This document shows positions 1-10,480 of a stretch of DNA of 64,000 nt, one piece after another. Origin of the DNA: Ciona savignyi. Lineage: Eukaryota > Chordata > Ascidiacea > Phlebobranchia > Cionidae. Every line of letters starts with the position of its first letter. The first letter of the stretch is position 1. Where the stretch lies: NCBI GenBank assembly GCA_000149265.1, contig CH003213.1, forward strand, positions 297,090 to 361,089. Direction: 5' to 3'. The position numbers and the translations under genes were made by a program. The notes under the pieces were generated by a model that worked only from the letters and a program-made list of their open reading frames with translations, was not told the origin of the DNA and ran no database searches.

Positions 1-472
1 CTTACATTCTTAATCCTAGTTAACACTTAACACATTTAAAAATTTTACCTTATTAGTTTATTTTGCTTAAATTGTTATTATGAAGTGTCAAAACAGGGAT
101 TTTTCTAAAAAAAAAAATTTAAATGTATGTTCGTTTTAAGGGTACAGCTGTTTTATATACATGGAAATAGTGTATTATATTTACTATAGGATTTCCTGTG
201 GTTACTTGGTGTATGTAGAGTTCATTTGTGAATGCAAGTACTACATTTTTTAAGAATTTAGGAATAAAAAACAAACCCTCATCATTGCAACCATTTTTAT
301 TATAAACATCGCAAGTTTAGTCCCATTACTTGCGATTTACTCCTGTTACTCGCATAAGCTTTCACATGCGAGTGGATTCTTACATCCACGAAATCTGATG
401 GATATTTGGCCCTGGTTCTGCACAGGGCCAGAACAATTTGTTTTCATTATTTTCATAAAAAATGTTTTTCAG

Positions 473-3400
473 GTGTTTAATGTCCATGTCAATGGAGTCC
501 TGCATTGCTGTCTGCGTTACAGTCAACTGCATGGATTGAATGAGCAGGTTTGAAAAGAACTAGAATTGCAAAGTTTACCAGTTAACCCCAATTTTCATGA
601 TCAGCTCTGCACAGAATTTAAAGCGAAATCTTTGCCTACCTTCCCCCCGAAAAAGCTATGGCTTCAAGAATCAGATTTGGAAGAGAGACGGGTTCAGTTA
701 GAGAAATATATCCAATTAGGTAATTTGCATTGATATACCCCTAGTAACATACATTCAAGTCCTGTTGCTATGCCACCCGTCGGGACTGAGGTAAAGTGGC
801 ATTGTAAGTTGTAACAAGGGTTTGTAAAACAGTAATAATATACTGTGCTGTTCTGTAAAAGTGGTATAGTAGCAAGAATGGGTAGGCCTATGTAGCGAGA
901 GTGGTAAAGTACTTGAGAGTTGCATATTAACGGGTATTCTAATCCCCAGTAAGCCAAGATCCGAGGTTATCTACAAGTGATACATTCAATACGTTTCTCA
1001 GCAAAGCTCAACAGGTTAGTTGTAATTCAGTCACATGTTGCAAGATAACATTTTGTTGCACCCGCATACTTTTTTAAAACCCTTTAACTGCCGCTGTCGA
1101 CTCAAGTCGACAGCGCCGAAAATTGCATTAATGGAAAAGTATACAGCCGATTTTGATCAGTGAGATGGCGCTGGAGAGCTGAATAATTTCTGCGTTTACC
1201 AATATAAGATGATATATAGGTTTGCATTTGAAATTTTTTAGTTTTTTAAGTTTTAAAAAACGTATAAATATATGTGTGGTTTTGGATGTTTTAATTAGTT
1301 TTAATTACTGTTTTAGTCCCTGATTATTTTGCATCTATTGTCGTCATGGTTCGCTTGTTTAGTTTGAAAACAATACATTCGTTTTTCGCTTGTACATTTT
1401 GGATTAGGCCATTTTTTGAGCTTATAGAGGGTAAAAACAGAAAATTGGTTTGCGTATTACGACGTCATCAGTCAAGTTGTGAGGTCATCACAAAAAGAGT
1501 AGTACAAAAATGGTCCAAAGATAATCATAAATAACTTTGCTACATACTGTTTTGTTTGTAAATGAGAAAAAAGGATAGTTTTTGTTGATCTAAATAGAAA
1601 CACATGACGTCATTGCACAATGCATGACGTCATCAAAATTTTACCAATGTATAACAAAAGAAAATTTATTACTGAACAACTTTTCTGTTGATCATATCAT
1701 GCTTACATCAATAGTTTTTTGTACAGAAGCTTCTAACCTAAGGCAACTTAGCCGAAAAATGACCAAAAAAACAGCTGGCAGTTAAAGGGTTAAGTCGTTT
1801 TGCTGTTTTTTTTCATTTTTCCTAATTTTTAAAAGGTTTTTTTTTGTGTATTCATCATGGAAAAAAAATGTTCTTTAGGAAACTAGAAGAGAAGTATCAC
1901 TTCCCGTTACTCTCAATGTCCACCTACTTAATGGGTCAAAGGTCACCCTGAATATCCACAGCACTGACCAAACCGATGAAGTCTTAGAGGTCAGTCATTT
2001 CTGCTCTTCAATGTTCGATAGCCAACATTAAAGAATGCTTATTAAAGATGTCTACATAGAATGCTTTTCTAGCAATTTTGTTTTCCAGAATGTTATGGTT
2101 GTTGTGGGCCTCGCAAAAGAGTTGACATATTATTTCGGTTTGTTCCTTGTTCGGATGGAAGGGGACAACCATACAAGTAAGATTAAAAGTGATATTGACC
2201 TTGGGAAATACTGACCCGTTTTACTCCAGTTATCCGGCAACTGCAGGAGTTTGAAGCTCCGTTCATATCCTTGAAAAGTCTGAAAGATCGCAGATCGTAT
2301 CAGATAATTTTGCGCAAGTCTTACTGGGACCAATGCTTCGATGAGATTCACAAGACAGATCGAATTGCACTAAACTTACTTCACACTCAGGTAACTAGAA
2401 CTTGGTTAATTGGTTAGATAGTTCTGCCTCTGCTGTTTTTAAACCATTTTATTTACATCATACCAGCTGCATTCACTTGCTTTATGATTGTATACTCCTG
2501 TTGATTACATGGAGTGGAATTGTTTATACCACATGCCCACAGACAAGGTATTAGAGCTATTGCAGTGTGCTTTTATGTATTATAGAAGTTGTTTTGTTGG
2601 ATTTAGCAACATATCTTTTGTACAACAACCAACTTTGCGGCTAGTTTTGATCTTGCTACCAGTCATCTGATAACAGCACCGATGCACAGGCAGTGCTGGA
2701 ACCAAAAGTGGCCATGTAGCAACATTGTTCTGTCCGCATTGTTACAAAAAAATCCTTTAAAATATAATTTAGGAAAGGTCTTTTTTTGTGGAAATTTGAC
2801 AAATAAAAATGTTTAGGTTTGCGTTAATGCCGTGACAGTTTTTATCGCACGCTATTAGCAGCTTTGTTCTTTAAATTGTTGCCACCATAGCACTGCACCT
2901 TGTTACCACTTTTTCCAACACTGACCGAATTTAATAATCACATCTCATACGGCCATACGGGTATTCATAAAAACGTTGTATTGCTAACCCCCATTCCACC
3001 AGGCTGAATGTGATGTGAGGTTGGGGTGGACATCTTCCTCACAAGATGCCAAGTTGCAACTTGCTTCTTACAACGACAGAGGCTCCAAGAAAGAGGTTTG
3101 CCCAGCTTCTTCTCTTAAGTGTATTGCCCAACCCCCACATGCATTGCAGTATTTGGAGTTGTGCCAGACTTTACAAAACTACGGCTGCATACAATTCAAA
3201 CCATGCATCAGCGATTTTCCTGAGAATAAAAGCAGAGTCATCATTAGTGCAGGGAATTACGAGATAAAATACAAGTAGGTCATTACCCATTATTCTTACC
3301 ACACAGCTGGCTGTGTTGTCCTCTGTTTACATTACTAATGTAATAATGCTTGTACAGATGTTGTTAAATATTCCAGGATTTTAACATCTGAGAAAGAAGT

Positions 3401-6400
3401 GAAAGAAGCTGCGTTTAGTGTCACAAGGATTAAGTGCTGGAAGGTTAAACAATTACTTGTTGTTGTTTTTTTTGCCTTGAATTTGATAATTATGTTTATT
3501 AAACATACTTGATAAACTGGACTTGATAAACCAACGGAATCTGAACTAAGAAGCTTGTCGCACCTCGCACGGCAGTGCGTAGCTCATAAAATACAATTCC
3601 AGGATTAAATGCTGGAAGGTTAAACACTTATTTGTTTTTTTGTCTTGAATTTGATAATTATGTTTATTAAACATGGGTCAGTATAACACTCCAGTTACCG
3701 TCACCATTGCATTTTGTTGAATACGATGGAGATGTTGTGTTAGTTTTTAATTAACCAATAAGTCACTAGGTTGTGTTAAGTGTGTATGTTTTTGTGTTGA
3801 TTTTAGCTCAGAAGGGACAAAACTTGCAGGCATGGTGTGGGCTGAGCGAGGCTTTTTGTGTTGGTGAAGTACACAAACTAAACAACTGCGTCCAAACCCG
3901 TCCAACAGTCTAGCTTAGCCCCAGTGTAAACCAGGCTGTTGCTTAAAATTATTGCCTAGATATATGAACCTGTAAAAGATGCAACCTGTGATGCATTTAT
4001 CACTGCAGATTTACTCATTGAGCGACGATGCAACCCAACCAACCGACGAGGCCATACTTCAGTTCGAATATCTATTCAGCAAGGACAACCTAAAGTGGAT
4101 CACCATCCAAAGTGAACAGGTGACTTATCACTTCTGCTCATACAGTGAGTAACCCCAGTACTACAGGCCATCATGCTGAGTATGTGCATCAAGTCCATGG
4201 TTGATGAGCTGATTCGCAAACGCAAAGGGGAAAAGATACGGAAGGTTTGTTCATATGTGCTATGTGTAAGATAGGTGATGGAATATTCAGTTTATCATCT
4301 ATGTAGTGCAGGCATGGGCAACATAAGGCCCGTAAAGGGTTTTCATCAGCCCGCAGACTATCTCACCATACCCTGTAATTATGACATAAAATGCTAGTTA
4401 TGTAATAATCTGGCCCACCATGAACTTTATTTTTCACAACTGTCCCGATGACAAGAGAAGTTGGCCACCCTGATGTAGTAATAAACACAATGTCTCATTA
4501 CATCGGTATACGTCTTTGAACTTTTCTTTAAACTCATATTTGAAATTAGTGTTAAAATATAGATTAATATAGCTATTTCAGTGTGTGTTGTGCGAAAATA
4601 ATTTTTGAACCCAATAATTCTCTCAGTTTAACCGACATCTGGATAAGTACCTTTCCCAAGCGAACAATACAACTGACCAGTTAGCAGCTAGTTGCAAACC
4701 CACTGGTTTTTAATTGCCGGGTACTAAGATATTTCACCCCCAGCCAACACCCCGAGCTAGTAGTTCGAAAGCCGCCTTCAAACCACGTGATAAATCGACG
4801 GAAGGTTTGTTCGACCCGTCTGATATTCAGGTGAATATTATGCAATAAATAATGCATTGTTTATCACTGTTTTTCTTTGGTTTGGCTTTATTTTTGCTTT
4901 ATCGGTAAGATTAAATATTGCCGGTACGATTAAATATTGCCGGTACGATTAAACATTGCCGGTACGATTAAACTTTATCGGTACGATTAAATGTTGCCGG
5001 TACGTTAAGATTAAACGTTATCGGTTCCAATTAAATGTTATCGGTACAATTAAATGTTATCGGTACAATTAAACGTTATTGGTACAATTAAATATTACCG
5101 GTACAATTAAATATTACCAGTACAATTAAACGTTATCGGTACAATTAAATATAACCGGTACAATTAAATATTATCGGTACAATTAAATATTACCGGTACA
5201 AATACACGTTTTGGGTACGATTAAATATTACCGGTACAATTAAACGTAACCGGTACGATTTAAATGACTACTGGTCAACTAAAATCGGGAAACAAAACTG
5301 CTACTACAAATTACAGTAGTTAATACTCGGCCATTTTAAACTCTTACCCCGTTGTAATATAGGTGATGCATGAAATAAATATTGCAATGATAAATTAAAA
5401 TTAACAAGGGAACAAGAAAAAACGGCCAAATTTCAATAGTTAAACAAGTTTCACTTTTATTTCTACTATTTTTAGCCAAGGATTGTAATCTGCAGTTGAA
5501 AGGTTTAAATGTTCTTATTTGGATTTGTTCTTTATAAAGTCACGTACATCTCCTGTTTACACAAAGAAAACTAATTAAACTGTTGGTCTATTTCTCCAAA
5601 CCGTCAAATTGTAAGGTAAAATTTGCGCACCAATGCTTCTGTTGATAGGGGAAAACCCAAAAGGAGAAAATAAACGAAAATGCACAGTAAAGGGGATAAC
5701 GATCTAAGGGTTATTGTTGTTTGATGATGTTAAAGTTAAGGTGCGTTTTGGTAGTGAAATTCATGTTTCGGGCAGGGTTAAAATTAGTTTCACATTCCTT
5801 CCCTCTTTTCCTCCATTTATGGTGTTGCCCGTTTACGATGTCGTAAAATCGGCTCTAACATGAGTTTAAAAGCAAACTTGCTGACGATTTGCAATATTTG
5901 CTTATGCAGCACCACTTTCACAATAGATCGATCGTTCAACGTAAAACGCATTTCAAACAAACCCGATTGTCGCTACAAATGCCATAAACAACGTAACATC
6001 TGTTCAATCGGCTATTTCCTTCTCGTTTTCAGTCAAAATAATGGTGTTGTTTTTGTTTGGCCAATTTAGGTTGGGTTGGGGTAGTATGTATATATATTTG
6101 TATATCGTGTATATTATGCCATGTGTATTTATGGTTGGTGGTATACCTTGCATGTATTTAGTTATTTATATATATTTTTTATATAATAATCTGCAAGCCT
6201 TTAACTCGCGACGAAGTGTCCCTAAAAAGAATATCGGCACGAAATAATTACAACCCGTGAATAGGAAAAGATGGTAAAACGAACATTTCCTTAAACAAGA
6301 CCTGTTAAAAATTGGATATATACAAAATATAAATATAACGGACACCGTGGTAAAAAAGTATTGGCAGGATGTATCATAGTTGAAACTCTAAACAGAAAAA

Positions 6401-7211
6401 ACATCGACCAAACTTACAAATAAGAATATTCGGGAAACAATAAGGTTGTGCCAAAGCAGTTATTATATTGCATTCGTCAACGCCGAAAACTTTCTAAAAT
6501 ATGATCTTTCGGAGTTTTACTGCCACGTCTTTATCCCATGATTTCTTACGACAATTATCGATGGACTTTTTTTCCCGCTTGCATTTTCTACATTTTAAGT
6601 TAATCAGATTTTAATTATTGTATTATAAAGAAGAAGTCATAAACCAATCCAATCTGTACCCAATTTGTACCCTAATAAAGACATTACTCACAAAAAGGCT
6701 AAAATGAGATTATTAGTAATTTTCTTAATAATACGTTAAAATTGGATTATGTTAACAATAACAACTGTTAAGGCGAGTTATCCGACGATAGACTGGTATA
6801 AATCTTTATTAGTTCTAATCCGTTGCCCTAACAATATGACGTCACATAAACATGTGTATTCCCGCAGACGTCGGATCGAGACGCGATCGGCGGTGTCGAG
6901 CGTGCCAAGGAATCCGTGAAACGAATTACTGTGAGTAACTGTGGCTGATTGGTTAATCCTTCTAATGAGATTAAATGTTTAAACCGCTTAATCCGCCGGG
7001 CTCGACTAATTTGTATATTCTCGTGTTGCGTGTTAATCGGGTCTCGTGTTGTAAGGGTGTTTTGAACTCGATCTGATTAAAAAGATTTGCTTTGTAACAG
7101 GAGAAGCTAACTAACGTCACCATTCTGCCTACATCTGTGGGCGAGAACCGTCGGCTCGACTGCGACACCACGCGGACGGTGGGCGACCGAATCGGGGACG
7201 ATGATTTATAA
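473..7211 (+). CDS. SNX17: Sorting nexin 17 (PX-FERM cargo adaptor), 5' end off the window
   Basis: Fourteen coding exons are visible: 473-547, 605-719, 950-1014, 1879-1989, 2089-2176, 2230-2390, 3003-3095, 3150-3274, 3377-3443, 4009-4119, 4167-4244, 4744-4830, 6868-6930 and 7101-7211. Together they encode 449 residues and a stop. Human SNX17 is about 470 residues, so only the first exon is missing to the left. The PX domain is recognised by VHVNGVLHC, RYSQLHGLNEQ, PTFPPKKL and RRVQLEKY. The FERM-like part is recognised by GLFLVR, ILRKSYWD, FEYLFSKDNLKWITI and SMCIKSMVDEL. The protein ends RIGDDDL, like the vertebrate GIGDEDL tail that binds the Commander/Retriever complex. In the family the PX domain binds PI3P on early endosomes and the FERM module binds NPxY cargo tails for recycling. 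SNX31 and SNX27 are relatives, but the tail favours SNX17. Intron 12 (4831-6867) is long and holds a minisatellite. Confidence 0.93.
1080..1789. mobile_element. piggyBac-like non-autonomous element in SNX17 intron 3
   Basis: Both ends carry the same inverted terminal sequence, CCCTTTAACTGCC, at 1080-1092 and in reverse complement at 1777-1789. A TTAA flanks the right end directly (1790-1793), and a TTAA lies two bases outside the left end (1074-1077). TTAA targets and CCCTTT-type ends are typical of piggyBac elements. The interior (about 680 bp) has no transposase-like frame. Just inside the left end is a near-perfect palindrome (1092-1115) with an 11-bp stem and a 2-base loop, and the interior holds three TGACGTCA-like or GACGTCAT motifs. 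Confidence 0.6.
3599..3676 (+). repeat. Local duplicate of a SNX17 exon end and its intron start
   Basis: This stretch repeats, with a few substitutions and short deletions, the sequence at 3428-3507 that spans the 3' end of exon 9 (coding IKCWK), its donor site and about 60 bp of intron. The copy keeps GATTAAATGCTGGAAG followed by GTTAAAC but has no full exon around it, so it is a pseudo-exon fragment inside intron 9. Confidence 0.75.
4309..4472. mobile_element. hAT-type MITE in SNX17 intron 11
   Basis: The element begins CAGGCATGGGCAAC and ends in the reverse complement of CAGGGTGGCCAAC, with the GGCCC-rich subterminal sequence shared by the larger copy at 15667-16401. The flanks are ATGTAGTG on the left (4301-4308) and ATGTAGTA on the right (4473-4480), an 8-bp target duplication with one mismatch, as expected of an old hAT insertion. 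It has no coding capacity. Confidence 0.65.
4902..5265 (+). repeat. 19-bp minisatellite in SNX17 intron 12
   Basis: About 19 imperfect tandem copies of a 19-bp unit, close to CGGTACAATTAAATRTTAY. Units vary at a few positions and some are one or two bases longer. There are no unique spacers, so it is not a CRISPR array. The rest of this intron (5266-6867) is A+T-rich and shows no gene. Confidence 0.85.
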
Positions 7212-7553
7212 TAATATTGTGCCGACACTTTTATTGTGCTGTATTATGCTAGTGCCTTTCCACTCTTGGTGCAATTCACTTTATATTCTGTTCAACGCTG
7301 TGCCATCCCTACCAAGCCTTATATATATAATTGATCGTGAATTATTGTGACATTTTTTGCGTGGTTGAAACCACAAGATCATGAGTGACGTATTGATCCC
7401 CTACGTCATGCAAATGACGTATTTTTTCGATGATGTATTATTATTTTTAAGTTCCACTTTATACCCATGACCGCCTATTGTTTGATTTTTCTAGCGTCAT
7501 ATTTCTACCCGTGTTAACCGCATACTGTATCGGGAATAACGTCGATGCATTAT

Positions 7554-7559
7554 AATAAA
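7554..7559 (+). terminator. SNX17 polyadenylation signal (AATAAA)
   Basis: An AATAAA hexamer lies 343 bp after the SNX17 stop codon, with a T-rich stretch just downstream. It is the first canonical hexamer seen after the stop. Position supports it but transcript data are absent. Confidence 0.5.
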
Positions 7560-8031
7560 CGTTCAAATATTATTGTGTTTTTGCGTCCATCGGCTTAAGA
7601 AGGAAGTGCTACATCGGTGGCAGACATGACAGTTGTTCGCCCGACGACACCGGACGCCCGCCTTGCGCGCTCCTGCAGCGTTTCCGCACCAGCGAGTCTC
7701 ATTGTTTCGTAACAATAACTGTCCGAAAAATTTAACATGATGCTAATGGACTAATCGACGCAAAGATTTGACATACATATCTCGCACTTGTTTTGTTTAG
7801 AATGTAAAAATTAGACCGTAATACATTTTTGGGATATCATGCGGTATTCTCTAATGTTACTGCCATACAGTCTATTGTCCTTATCGCAGATCAATTAGAA
7901 AAGTACAAGTTCTTATCACATATAGATGAAAAGAGGTACAATGGATATACGCATTTCCACTTTTGATCAATTTTAAGTGATAACATATCTATGTCCTTAT
8001 ATGGATTATTTTTCGTATTTTCCAATTTGGT

Positions 8032-8331
8032 CGGTGCCTCTAAATACTACAGGAGCGCTTGGATCGCTTGGATCACTTAGATTGCTATGGAAAGTAATTC
8101 TAACCCTGTCCCAAACACTAATCTCAACCCCAGAACTAACTTTAACCCCAACCCTAACATTAATATCATGACTTTTGTAATTACTAAGTATAGTAAGCGA
8201 TCCAAGCGATCCAAGCGATCCAAGCGATCCAAGCGATCCAAGCGATCCAAGCGATCCAAGCGCTCCAAGCGATTTAAGCGCTCCATGCGCTCCAAGCGGT
8301 CCAAGCGCTCCTGTAGTATTTAGAGGTAACG
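8032..8331. mobile_element. 300-bp inverted-repeat element with 9-bp target duplication (MULE-like MITE)
   Basis: Near-perfect terminal inverted repeats of over 30 bp share the core CCTCTAAATACTACAGGAGC at 8037-8056 and, reversed, near 8307-8326. The identical 9-mer CAATTTGGT flanks both sides (8023-8031 and 8332-8340). The right terminal repeat is expanded into about 13 tandem copies of the 9-bp unit GCGATCCAA, while the left holds only about two in reverse. The centre has CTAACCC-like sequence. A 9-bp duplication with long inverted ends fits Mutator-like (MULE) elements best. No transposase is present. Confidence 0.75.
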
Positions 8332-8428
8332 CAATTTGGTAGCACTCACTATCGTTAATTAAAAACTAATGGATGTTTTGAAATGTAGTCTGAATGGAAC
8401 GATATGATATATAATTTTTTATGTATAG

Positions 8429-8867
8429 AAAACGCTGTGGTCTTATCAAACGGGCAATTGTCACATCGTGCCCATTGTCGGGTTACGAAGAAATTGTGGT
8501 GCGTTTTATATAATTGACATGTTTTAAAGTTAAAAAAAATCTCAACACTTTCATCCACTGGGTTCAGACGATGATATGAGTGCCTTGCCAGGGACAACCG
8601 ACCAAGCCAAAGGCTGTGTACGACGATGTGACCGAGCTATGTGACATGACGAAACGGCATTATTATGCTAAAGGCAAGATCAAGAAAACACTGTTAAATT
8701 GCTGACAGCAGGTGAACCGGTAGTACATGTTCGCGACACGTTTACGACAATTGACAACATAAACACCTTGCCTTGCAGGTTCCGCCCTATGACGTCGACA
8801 GGTTGTTGCACTTTCCCACACCGGTGCAGAGAAGTGGGCCTTACATTGCGGAAGTGGTCGCATAGCT
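8429..8867 (+). CDS. Unassigned exons with tyrosine-based motifs (model incomplete)
   Basis: Three stretches look coding but do not yet join into one frame. Exon 8429-8498 ends GYEEIV at a GTGCGT donor. An exon from 8592 continues in phase as GQPTKPKAVYDDVTELCDM and KRHYYAKGKIKK, reaching an in-frame TGA at 8703-8705. A third block, after an acceptor at about 8779, reads VPPYDVDRLLHFPTPVQ and RSGPYIAEVVA with a stop at 8867. YEEI, YDDV and similar motifs resemble SH2-docking sites of receptor tails or adaptors. I do not recognise the family. Upstream exons, if any, may include the patch at 7620-7720. Either a splice I cannot see bypasses the TGA, or the third block is a separate or non-coding sequence. 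Confidence 0.35.
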
Positions 8868-10480
8868 ACATGTTTCCCGCTGTTTTACTTGATTATTAGT
8901 TCAGTAAACTTTTTAACTTGGCTATTACAACGAATGCGATTATTAATTTTAACAAAAAAGGCAACAAATTTCAGCTAGTAGTTTTACATTGGTCAATACA
9001 TGATCAGGGATTTAGTATCCGATATAGGAATAGGTAAAGTAGCATTTATTATTTAAATATCATGCAAGAGTTACAAGAATATAAAGTCTATAGGAAAGTT
9101 TGCGTTCACAAGTCTATAGGAAAGTTTGCGGTTGTATCTTTCAAGATTACTTAAAGTTTCCCATCAGAAATGTTTATGACGAGGTAATAAGTGTTGTGTG
9201 TGGAGATTTGTATGATTTGCGTTATCGTAACTTCGTTATTGAACCATCATCTTACGTATCCGCGGTCGCTACAGAACTCGTTGGAAGGCTCGAAGTCCAG
9301 GCACACGACATATGTTCGATGCCGCTTTGTACCGGCGTCTTCAAGTGCGAAGCGATTTCTCACTTTAGGATGTTTGTTGCGTATTTTTTATCATCTGTGT
9401 AAGGAAGCCATTATTGGTTGTTATCGCTGCGATTCATTACGAACTGTGACAGTTGTTCAGTGGTGTGATAAGCTCGGTTTGATCACTTTGTTGATCGGTA
9501 TAAATTATCGCGTGCACAGCGAACGTTGCTCAGTATTGACTAAGTGTGTCCAAGTGTAACACAATTCATTGCAGTAAAATGTAGAAGCACAAAATGATTT
9601 GATCATGCATTGACAGCTTTTAATTAAGGACTACTGCGGTTGTATATAGTCTAATCACAGATAAAGTTGCAGGATTACTTCTACAGTAGAAAATAGTTGA
9701 ATGTGCTATTAAAATTAAAAGAGGTATGATGTAAGCAGAGAAAGCCAGTTTTTAGTAAATAATGTCGAAGTCGTTTAATTTGGCTAGTGTAACAACATGT
9801 TTGCCTACAAAGAAGAGCAAGCAACTTTGTTAAAATCCTGAGAAATCCCAAAACCTGCTGAGTTTTTGTTATGTTAAAAACAGAACATAGTGTAAAGTAG
9901 TTTGCCAACACGGGAAGCCATTCATTAGGTCACGTAGAAACAATAGACCAAATTAATTACTCTTGTTTGCAAAGAAGCTGCAGACGCGCGAAAAAAAAGC
10001 GAACCTAATAATGCTGTCGGCGCCCGTACTTTTCTAGACAATGATTATGATTGGCTGAGCGAAGTTTCCCGCGTTTCTCCACGGCCAGCAGCGAAGCGAG
10101 ATCTGGTCATTTAAAAAAATAGGTCGCATGGAAGATTGACTGTAACTTGTTGTTGCACGTTTATTTCCGATACAGTTGTACTTGAAATAATTTAAATCAA
10201 CGCAACAACGCAAGTTCAATTTAGATAGCTTGCATGTACTGCAACAATCGGTAGTCGAAACGTGTGAGAATTTGCACAGTTTGTTAGCCGATAGGCAGTA
10301 ACTATCTGCTGGCAGTTTATTTTGTAGGCTATTTTGTAACGTTTAAGTTATACAGAGCATATAAGGTTTTCTAAATACGTTTATTTTGCTACAGAACATT
10401 GTAAGTTATAGACTAGTTGTATATTTCAAGTTCTGTGTGAATTATCGTGACCTGATTATCTGGATTACATCTTGTTGAGC
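8868..10480. other. Intergenic region and WEE1 5' flank
   Basis: Mostly A+T-rich with no convincing exon. A 21-bp sequence (containing AGTCTATAGGAAAGTTTGCG) occurs twice at about 9087 and 9110. The overlapping open frames at 9100-9559 lack codon bias or recognisable content. The WEE1 promoter elements described separately lie at 9986-10072. Confidence 0.5.
9986..10072 (+). promoter_or_regulatory. Candidate WEE1 promoter: two E2F-like sites and an inverted CCAAT box
   Basis: GCGCGAAA at 9986-9993 and TTTCCCGC at 10065-10072 match the E2F core TTTSSCGC in opposite orientations. ATTGG at 10050-10054 is an inverted CCAAT box. The cluster lies 410-495 bp upstream of the WEE1 ATG, within reach of a promoter if there is a 5' UTR of a few hundred bases. 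E2F plus CCAAT (NF-Y) is the usual arrangement in cell-cycle genes, which fits the downstream kinase. Confidence 0.45.

Larger units (their letters stand above)
7212..8428. other. SNX17 3' flank and spacer
   Basis: The first about 350 bp are the SNX17 3' UTR. A G+C-rich patch at 7620-7720 stands out from its A+T-rich surroundings and is open on + from an ATG at 7626 (reading RPTTPDARLARSCSVS in part) as well as on the - strand. It may be an exon of the neighbouring unassigned gene but has no clear splice pair. The MULE-like element at 8032-8331 fills much of the rest. Confidence 0.4.

Noticed and set aside
4902-5265. Possible CRISPR array
   Set aside because: Units are 19 bp with no unique spacers and variable sequence, inside an animal gene intron.
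8077-8323. Arg-Ser-Lys and Arg-Leu-Asp repeat proteins on opposite strands
   Set aside because: Both are translations of the 9-bp GCGATCCAA array in the inverted-repeat element.
9100-9559. Two overlapping plus-strand frames of 100 and 122 codons
   Set aside because: No domain, no splice context, and they overlap each other in different frames; composition looks non-coding.
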